Assembly: GCF_014646275.1 (NCBI RefSeq)
Contig: NZ_BMND01000030.1
Coordinates: 1 to 64,000, forward strand
From: Streptomyces kronopolitis
GTDB taxonomy: Bacteria > Actinomycetota > Actinomycetes > Streptomycetales > Streptomycetaceae
Reading direction: 5' to 3'
Length of the DNA stretch: 64,000 nt
Positions 58,386-64,000 of the stretch are shown piece after piece. Position numbers and translations under genes: made by a program. Within the stretch, counting starts at the first letter, position 1. Every line of letters begins with the position of its first letter. Below the pieces are notes generated by a model. That model was not told the DNA's origin, did not search any database, and saw nothing but the letters and a program-made list of their open reading frames with translations.

Positions 58386-59770
58386 TGCAGCAGCTCGATC
58401 AACTCGCCGCCGGCAGCGCGCTGGCCCGGGAAGACCTGTCGATGTTCGGCCACGACCCGTGGTGGCTCGTCGTCATCAAGGCGGTCTTCTGCTTCGCCTT
58501 CCTGATGCTGACGGTGCTGTTCTCGATCGTCTGGGAACGCAAGGTCGTCGCCTGGATGCAGCTGCGCATCGGCCCCAACCGGCACGGCCCCTGGGGCATG
58601 CTCCAGTCCCTCGCCGACGGCATCAAGCTGATGCTGAAGGAGGACCTGGTCGTCAAGCGGGCCGACAAGGTGGTCTACATCCTCGCGCCGGTCGTGGCGG
58701 CCATCCCGGCCTTCATGGCGATCGCGGTGATCCCCTTCGGCCCGGCGGGCAACGAGATCTCGATCTTCGGGGTCCGCACCCCGATGCAGCTGACCGACCT
58801 GCCGATCGGCATCCTCTACATCCTGGCCACGGCCTCGGTCGGCATCTACGGCATCGTGCTGGCCGGCTGGTCCTCCGGCTCGACCTATCCGCTGCTGGGC
58901 GGGCTGCGCTCGTGCGCGCAGATGATCTCGTACGAGATCGCGATGGGGATGTCGTTCGCGGCGGTGTTCCTCTACTCCGGGTCGATGTCGACGTCGACCA
59001 TCGTGGAGTCCCAGCACAACCGCTGGTACGTCCTGCTGCTGCCGGTGTCCTTCATCATCTACATCGTTGCGATGGTGGGCGAGACCAACCGCGCGCCGTT
59101 CGACATGCCGGAGTCCGAGGGCGACCTCGTCGGCGGCTTCAACACCGAGTACTCGTCGATCAAGTTCGCGATGTTCATGCTCGCCGAGTACGTCAACATG
59201 GTCACCGTCTCGGCGGTCGCGATCACCCTCTTCCTGGGCGGCTGGCGGGCTCCGTGGCCCATCTCCACCTTCTGGGAGGGGGCCAACCACGGCTGGTGGC
59301 CGCTGCTCTGGTTCACCCTCAAGGTGCAGCTGCTGCTGTTCTTCTTCATCTGGCTGCGCGGCACCCTTCCCCGGGTGCGCTACGACCAGTTCATGAAGCT
59401 GGGCTGGAAGGTCCTCATCCCGGTCTCGCTGGTCTGGCTGATGCTGGTCGCCACGGTCCGGGCGCTGAAGAACGAGGGCTACAACTTCTCGCAGATCGTG
59501 CTGTACGTCGCCGGCGGCGCCGTCGCGCTGCTGCTGATCTCCCTGCTCGTCGACTTCTTCCGGCGCGGCGAGGCAACCGAGGAGACCGACGGCGACGAGG
59601 CCTTCGACCCGATGGCCGGCGGGTTCCCGGTCCCGCCGCTGCCGGGGCAGGAGCTGCCACCGGTGCCCCGCCGACGGCCGCGCGGTGACCGGGAGTTGAT
59701 TGTCAGTGGTCGGGTGGACACTGTCAGTGACGACAACGCACACGACGGAAAGGGGGGCGACGGTGCCTGA
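58382..59770 (+). CDS. nuoH: NADH-quinone oxidoreductase subunit H
   Basis: A 462-residue membrane subunit forming the quinone-chamber entrance. Conserved segments are WERKVVAWMQLRIGPNRHGP, LQSLADGIKLMLKEDLV, VGETNRAPFDMPESEGDLVG and FFIWLRGTLPRVRYDQFMKL. Eight helices are expected. The last 80 residues (ATEETDGDEAFDPMAGGFPV, then Pro/Arg-rich) form a cytoplasmic tail not found in E. coli. It overlaps nuoG by four bases and nuoI by eight. Confidence 0.97.
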   Translation: MMQQLDQLAAGSALAREDLSMFGHDPWWLVVIKAVFCFAFLMLTVLFSIVWERKVVAWMQLRIGPNRHGPWGMLQSLADGIKLMLKEDLVVKRADKVVYILAPVVAAIPAFMAIAVIPFGPAGNEISIFGVRTPMQLTDLPIGILYILATASVGIYGIVLAGWSSGSTYPLLGGLRSCAQMISYEIAMGMSFAAVFLYSGSMSTSTIVESQHNRWYVLLLPVSFIIYIVAMVGETNRAPFDMPESEGDLVGGFNTEYSSIKFAMFMLAEYVNMVTVSAVAITLFLGGWRAPWPISTFWEGANHGWWPLLWFTLKVQLLLFFFIWLRGTLPRVRYDQFMKLGWKVLIPVSLVWLMLVATVRALKNEGYNFSQIVLYVAGGAVALLLISLLVDFFRRGEATEETDGDEAFDPMAGGFPVPPLPGQELPPVPRRRPRGDRELIVSGRVDTVSDDNAHDGKGGDGA

Positions 59771-60347
59771 GTTCCAGAACCCCGTGGCCGGCTTCGGCGT
59801 GACCTTCAAGGCCATGTTCAAGAAGCGGCTGACCGAGCAGTATCCGGAGGAGAAGAAGCCGACGGCGCCGCGCTTCCATGGCCGCCACCAGCTCAACCGC
59901 CATCCGGACGGGCTGGAGAAGTGCATCGGCTGCGAGCTGTGCGCCTGGGCCTGCCCGGCGGACGCGATCTACGTCGAGGGCGCGGACAACACCGACGAGG
60001 AGCGCTACTCCCCGGGCGAGCGCTACGGCCGCGTCTACCAGATCAACTATCTGCGCTGCATCCTGTGCGGCCTGTGCGTCGAGGCCTGCCCGACCCGCGC
60101 ACTGACCATGACCAACGAGTACGAACTCGCCGACCGGTCCCGCGCCTCCCTCATCTACACCAAGGAGGAGCTGCTCGCGGGCCTGGAGGACACGATGGTC
60201 GACACCCCGCACGCGATCTTCCCCGGCATGACGGAGAAGGACTACTACAAGGGCCTGGTGACCGAGGCCGCGCCGGGTGCGGTCCGCCAGGTCGCGCACT
60301 CCAAGGGCGAGACGCCGGAGTCCGAGGACAAGGGGGAGACGGCATGA
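59763..60347 (+). CDS. nuoI: NADH-quinone oxidoreductase subunit I
   Basis: A 194-residue ferredoxin-like subunit with two [4Fe-4S] clusters (N6a and N6b): CIGCELCAWACP and CILCGLCVEACP. It links NuoG to NuoB in the electron path. GTG 59763 is chosen because GGGGGG-type ribosome site and length fit; it gives an eight-base overlap with nuoH. The C-terminal 40 residues (KGLVTEAAPGAVRQVAHSKG) are a variable tail. Its stop overlaps nuoJ by four bases. Confidence 0.96.
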   Translation: MPEFQNPVAGFGVTFKAMFKKRLTEQYPEEKKPTAPRFHGRHQLNRHPDGLEKCIGCELCAWACPADAIYVEGADNTDEERYSPGERYGRVYQINYLRCILCGLCVEACPTRALTMTNEYELADRSRASLIYTKEELLAGLEDTMVDTPHAIFPGMTEKDYYKGLVTEAAPGAVRQVAHSKGETPESEDKGETA

Positions 60348-61216
60348 CCGCGCTGGCCGCCGCGTCCTCCCTGACCTCCACGGGCGAGGCCGTGCAGTTC
60401 TGGATCCTGGGCACCGTCGCCGTCGCCGGCGCGCTGTGCACGATCCTGATGAGGCGGGCGGTGCACAGCGCCCTCTCGCTCGCCGGGACCATGATCGTCC
60501 TGGCGGTCTTCTACCTCGCCAACGGCGCGTACTTCCTCGGCGTCGTCCAGATCGTCGTCTACACCGGCGCGATCATGATGCTGTTCCTGTTCGTCGTCAT
60601 GCTCGTCGGCGTCACGGCCGCGGACTCCCTCAAGGAGACGCTCAAGGGCCAGCGGTGGCTCGCCGCAGGCCTGGGCATCGGCTTCGGCGTCCTGCTGATC
60701 GCCGGCATCGGCAATGCCTCGCTCAAGGAGTTCAACGGCCTGGGCGAGGCCAACGCCGGCGGCAATGTGCAGGGCCTGGCGGCGCTCATCTTCACCAAGT
60801 ACGTCTTCGCCTTCGAGATCACCGGCGCCCTGCTGATCACGGCGGCCGTCGGCGCGATGGTGCTCACCCACCGCGAGCGCACGGAGCGCGCCAGGACGCA
60901 GCGTGAGCAGTCCGAGGCGCGGGTGCGCGAGGGCAAGCAGGTGCCGCCGCTGCCCGCCCCGGGTGTCTACGCCCGGCACAACGCCGTCGATATCCCGGGC
61001 CTGCTGCCGGACGGCACCACCGCCGAGCTGAGCGTCAGCCCGACGCTGCGCGAGCGGGGCCAGGTCCGCGATGTCTCCGGTGAGTCGCTCGCCGAACTCA
61101 AGGCGCTGGAGCGGCGTTCCGAGGACTGGCTGGGCCGGAGCACCGGGGACGAGGCAGCGGAGCCGCCGCCCGGCGGGCCGGCGCCGAGGGAGCACAAGGA
61201 GGGGGCCAAGAAATGA
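60344..61216 (+). CDS. nuoJ: NADH-quinone oxidoreductase subunit J
   Basis: A 290-residue membrane subunit. Five helices fill the first 175 residues, with the conserved VQIVVYTGAIMMLFLFVVML helix (pi-bulge helix III) that moves during coupling. The C-terminal 115 residues are a charged cytoplasmic extension (TERARTQREQSEARVREGKQ ... LAELKALERRSEDWLG) absent from the short E. coli protein; its role is unknown. ATG 60344 overlaps nuoI and the stop overlaps nuoK. Confidence 0.95.
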   Translation: MTALAAASSLTSTGEAVQFWILGTVAVAGALCTILMRRAVHSALSLAGTMIVLAVFYLANGAYFLGVVQIVVYTGAIMMLFLFVVMLVGVTAADSLKETLKGQRWLAAGLGIGFGVLLIAGIGNASLKEFNGLGEANAGGNVQGLAALIFTKYVFAFEITGALLITAAVGAMVLTHRERTERARTQREQSEARVREGKQVPPLPAPGVYARHNAVDIPGLLPDGTTAELSVSPTLRERGQVRDVSGESLAELKALERRSEDWLGRSTGDEAAEPPPGGPAPREHKEGAKK

Positions 61217-61512
61217 ACCCGGTCTACTACCTCTATCTCGCCGCCCTGTTGTTCACCATCGGCGCGGCCGGGGTGCTGATCAGGCGGAACGCCATCGTGG
61301 TGTTCATGTGCATCGAGCTGATGCTCAACGCCTGCAACCTCGCCTTCGTCACCTTCTCGCGGATGCACGGGAATCTGGACGGCCAGATCATCGCCTTCTT
61401 CACCATGGTCGTCGCGGCGGCCGAGGTCGTGGTCGGCCTGGCCATCATCGTGTCGATCTTCCGCACCCGCCATACGGCCTCGGTCGACGACGCCAGCCTG
61501 ATGAAGCTGTAA
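61213..61512 (+). CDS. nuoK: NADH-quinone oxidoreductase subunit K
   Basis: A 99-residue membrane subunit with three helices. The conserved membrane Glu residues are in IVVFMCIELMLNACNLAFVT and MVVAAAEVVVGLAIIVSIFR, both needed for proton translocation. Size equals the family norm. ATG 61213 overlaps nuoJ by four bases; nuoL follows 13 bases after the stop. Confidence 0.97.
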   Translation: MNPVYYLYLAALLFTIGAAGVLIRRNAIVVFMCIELMLNACNLAFVTFSRMHGNLDGQIIAFFTMVVAAAEVVVGLAIIVSIFRTRHTASVDDASLMKL

Positions 61513-61525
61513 GGGGTCGCACAAA

Positions 61526-63409
61526 GTGGAGAACTTGATCGCGCTGCTTGTCGCGGCACCGCTGGTCGGTGCGGCCCTGCTGCTGTGCGGCGGCAAGCGC
61601 CTCGACCGCACCGGCCACCTGATCGGCACGCTGTTCTCGGTGGCGTCGTTCGCCCTCGGGGTGGTGCTCTTCGCCGACATGCTCGGCAAGGGGGCCGGGG
61701 ACCGTGCCCTGCATCAGCAGCTGTTCACCTGGATCCCGGTCGGCGGCTTCCGCGCCGACATCGCCTTCCAGCTCGACCAGCTGTCGATGACCTTCGTCCT
61801 GCTGATCACGGGTGTCGGATCGCTGATCCACATCTACTCGATCGGCTACATGGAGCACGACGAGCGGCGCCGCCGCTTCTTCGGCTACCTCAACCTCTTC
61901 CTCGCGGCGATGCTGCTGCTCGTCCTCGCCGACAACTACCTGCTGCTGTACGCCGGATGGGAGGGCGTCGGCCTCGCCTCGTACCTCCTCATCGGCTTCT
62001 GGCAGCACAAGCCCAGCGCGGCCACCGCCGCCAAGAAGGCCTTCCTGGTCAACCGCGTCGGCGACATGGGCCTGTCCATCGCGATCATGCTGATGTTCAC
62101 GACGTTCGGGACCTTCGCCTTCGGCCCGGTGTTCGCCGCCACCGACCGCGCCGGCCAGGGCACGCTGACCGCCCTGGGGCTGCTGTTGCTGCTGGGGGCC
62201 TGCGGCAAGTCGGCACAGGTGCCGCTGCAGTCCTGGCTCGGTGACGCGATGGAGGGCCCGACCCCGGTCTCGGCCCTGATCCACGCCGCCACGATGGTCA
62301 CCGCCGGCGTGTATCTGATCACCCGCTCCGGGGCGATCTTCAATGCCGCGCCGACCGCCCAGCTGGCGGTCGTCGTGGTGGGCGCGGTCACCCTTCTCTT
62401 CGGTGCGATCGTCGGTTGCGCCAAGGACGACATCAAGAAGGCGCTGGCCGGCTCGACGATGTCGCAGATCGGATACATGATCCTGGCCGCCGGGCTCGGC
62501 CCGATCGGCTACGCCTTCGCGATCATGCATCTGGTCACCCACGGCTTCTTCAAGGCGGGCCTCTTCCTCGGCGCCGGTTCCGTGATGCACGGCATGAACG
62601 ACGAGGTGGACATGCGCCGCTACGGCGGTCTGCGGAAGTACATGCCGGTCACCTTCATCACCTTCGGCCTCGGCTATCTGGCGATCATCGGCTTCCCCGG
62701 GCTGTCCGGCTTCTTCTCCAAGGACAAGATCATCGAGGCGGCGTTCGCCCGGGGCGGCACCGAGGGCTGGATCCTCGGCGGCGCGGCCCTCCTCGGCGCC
62801 GCGATCACCGCCTTCTACATGACCCGGGTGATGCTGATGACCTTCTTCGGCGAGAAGCGCTGGGACCCGGCCGAGGTGCATCCGCACGAGTCGCCCAAGG
62901 TCATGACGCTGCCGATGATCGTGCTCGCCTTCGGGTCGGTCTTCGCCGGCGGGCTGTTCAGCATCAACGAGGCGTTCGTGAAGTGGCTGGAGCCGGTCAC
63001 CTCGTTCGCCCACGGCCACTCCCCGGTCAGCGCCACCACGGTCACCGCCGCCACGATGGTGGTGCTGGTCATCGGGGTCGGCATCGCCTGGGGGATGTAC
63101 GGCCGCAAGCCCGTCCCGGCGCTCGCCCCGCGCGGTTCGCTGCTGACCCGGGCGGCCCGCCGCGATCTGCTCCAGGACGACTTCAACCACGTCGTGTTCG
63201 TCCGCGGTGGCCAGGAGCTCACCGGCACCCTCGTCCAGCTCGACCGCTCCGTGGTGGACGGCGCGGTCAACGGCACGGCGGCCGCGATGGGCGGACTCTC
63301 CGGGCTGCTGCGGCAGTTGCAGACCGGGTTCGTGCGTTCCTACGCGGTCCAGATGCTGGGCGGCGCCGCCGTTCTCGTCGCCGCGACCCTGCTGATGAGG
63401 GGTGTCTGA
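61526..63409 (+). CDS. nuoL: NADH-quinone oxidoreductase subunit L
   Basis: A 627-residue proton-pumping antiporter-like subunit with about 16 helices. Recognisable parts are SIGYMEHDERRRRFFGYLNL, YAGWEGVGLASYLLIGFWQH (key Glu), AMEGPTPVSALIHAATMVTA, STMSQIGYMILAAGLGPIGY and HLVTHGFFKAGLFLGAGSVM. The C-terminal region carries the lateral-helix segment. GTG 61526 is the start; nuoM begins three bases after its stop. Confidence 0.97.
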   Translation: MENLIALLVAAPLVGAALLLCGGKRLDRTGHLIGTLFSVASFALGVVLFADMLGKGAGDRALHQQLFTWIPVGGFRADIAFQLDQLSMTFVLLITGVGSLIHIYSIGYMEHDERRRRFFGYLNLFLAAMLLLVLADNYLLLYAGWEGVGLASYLLIGFWQHKPSAATAAKKAFLVNRVGDMGLSIAIMLMFTTFGTFAFGPVFAATDRAGQGTLTALGLLLLLGACGKSAQVPLQSWLGDAMEGPTPVSALIHAATMVTAGVYLITRSGAIFNAAPTAQLAVVVVGAVTLLFGAIVGCAKDDIKKALAGSTMSQIGYMILAAGLGPIGYAFAIMHLVTHGFFKAGLFLGAGSVMHGMNDEVDMRRYGGLRKYMPVTFITFGLGYLAIIGFPGLSGFFSKDKIIEAAFARGGTEGWILGGAALLGAAITAFYMTRVMLMTFFGEKRWDPAEVHPHESPKVMTLPMIVLAFGSVFAGGLFSINEAFVKWLEPVTSFAHGHSPVSATTVTAATMVVLVIGVGIAWGMYGRKPVPALAPRGSLLTRAARRDLLQDDFNHVVFVRGGQELTGTLVQLDRSVVDGAVNGTAAAMGGLSGLLRQLQTGFVRSYAVQMLGGAAVLVAATLLMRGV

Positions 63410-63412
63410 GCC

Positions 63413-64000
63413 ATGTCGTTTCCCCTGCTGACGGTGGTGGCCGCGGTGCCGGCGGCCGGTGCGGTCGCCACCGCCGCGCTGCCCGCCGCCCGGCGCACCG
63501 CGGCCAAGTGGCTCGCGCTGCTGGTATCGGTGGTCACCTTCGCGCTGGCGCTCGTGGTCGCGTTCCGCTTCGACCCCGGTTCCAAGAGCCCCTACCAGTT
63601 CACCGAATCGCACGCCTGGATCAGCGACTTCGGCGTCCGCTACGCACTCGGCGTGGACGGCATCGCGGTCGCCCTGATCGCCTTGACCACCCTGCTGATC
63701 CCCTTCATCATCCTGGCCGGCTGGCATGACGCCGACCCCCTGGAAGAGGCCGCGCCCAACCGGCGCTGGCGGCCCACCCAGGGCTTCTTCGCGCTGATCC
63801 TGGCCGTCGAGGCGATGGTGGTCATCTCCTTCGAGGCCACCGACGTCTTCGTCTTCTACCTCTTCTTCGAAGCCATGCTGATCCCGATGTACTTCCTCAT
63901 CGGCGGCTTCGGGGACCGGGCCGGCGGCGAGGACGAGGACGGGGCCGCGCGCCGGCGGTCGAACGCCGCGGTGAAGTTCCTGCTCTACAACCTCGCCGGC
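63413..64000 (+). CDS. nuoM: NADH-quinone oxidoreductase subunit M, N-terminal part (cut by window end)
   Basis: The first 196 codons of a second antiporter-like proton-pumping subunit. Typical segments are ISDFGVRYALGVDGIAVALI, LLIPFIILAGWHD and SFEATDVFVFYLFFEAMLIP with the key Glu. The reading frame is open at the window edge. An insertion (GDRAGGEDEDGAARRRSNAA) follows the IGGFG loop, as is usual in Streptomyces. NuoN is expected directly downstream, outside the window. Confidence 0.95.
   Translation, partial: MSFPLLTVVAAVPAAGAVATAALPAARRTAAKWLALLVSVVTFALALVVAFRFDPGSKSPYQFTESHAWISDFGVRYALGVDGIAVALIALTTLLIPFIILAGWHDADPLEEAAPNRRWRPTQGFFALILAVEAMVVISFEATDVFVFYLFFEAMLIPMYFLIGGFGDRAGGEDEDGAARRRSNAAVKFLLYNLAG

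Overview
The window is high-GC actinobacterial DNA, almost certainly from a Streptomyces chromosome core. Pointers are the strong GC bias at third codon positions, frequent GTG starts, start/stop overlaps of the GTGA/ATGA type, family-level markers (DUF2637, DUF3558, DUF4229, CcsB/ResB, WXG100), and the linkage of futalosine-pathway menaquinone genes with a complete-looking nuo operon. No rRNA, tRNA, CRISPR array or intact insertion sequence was found.

Layout. 1-11.6 kb is a loose set of accessory genes: a partial DUF2637 membrane protein, two DUF3558 lipoproteins, the RNA ligase RtcB, two short-chain dehydrogenases, an FAD monooxygenase divergent from a TetR regulator with clustered inverted repeats between them, an AraC regulator, and small enzymes. 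12-19.7 kb holds hemL, a phosphatase, a deacetylase-like lipoprotein and the cytochrome c maturation operon resA-ccdA-resB-resC. 19.9-24.3 kb has a Tat-exported phosphoesterase and then a lower-GC cassette: WXG100 protein, a 498-residue toxin-like protein ending in a probable PD-(D/E)XK nuclease domain, and a probable immunity protein. 24.7-32.3 kb holds a yeast-type cytosine deaminase and the first menaquinone block (UbiD-like mqnL, prenyltransferase mqnP, UbiX-like mqnM, an Lrp regulator, mqnE). 33-41.6 kb includes a symporter preceded by a short cysteine-rich leader peptide, a hydrolase/TetR pair, an acyl-CoA synthetase, two small zinc-finger proteins and a cold-shock protein. 41.8-47 kb holds mqnA, mqnC, a barrel-less amidohydrolase relative, menG and a MenJ-like reductase. 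47.8-49.8 kb holds a secreted RelA/SpoT-like protein and an NlpC/P60 hydrolase. 50.5-64 kb is nuoA to nuoM, with nuoM cut by the window edge.

How the genes fit together. Much of the window serves electron transport: chorismate to menaquinone through MqnA, MqnE, MqnC, MqnP, MqnL/M, MenG and MenJ; haem supply through HemL; cytochrome c assembly through ResABC/CcdA; and NADH entry through complex I, which reduces that menaquinone. MqnB, MqnD and an intact aminofutalosine deaminase are not here. Sequences resembling Rex (NADH/NAD redox sensor) operators lie in front of both resA and nuoA, suggesting shared redox control. The most unusual items are the toxin/immunity cassette, the probably leaderless cysteine-rich attenuator peptide, the secreted alarmone-synthetase-like protein, and the degenerate amidohydrolase next to mqnC.
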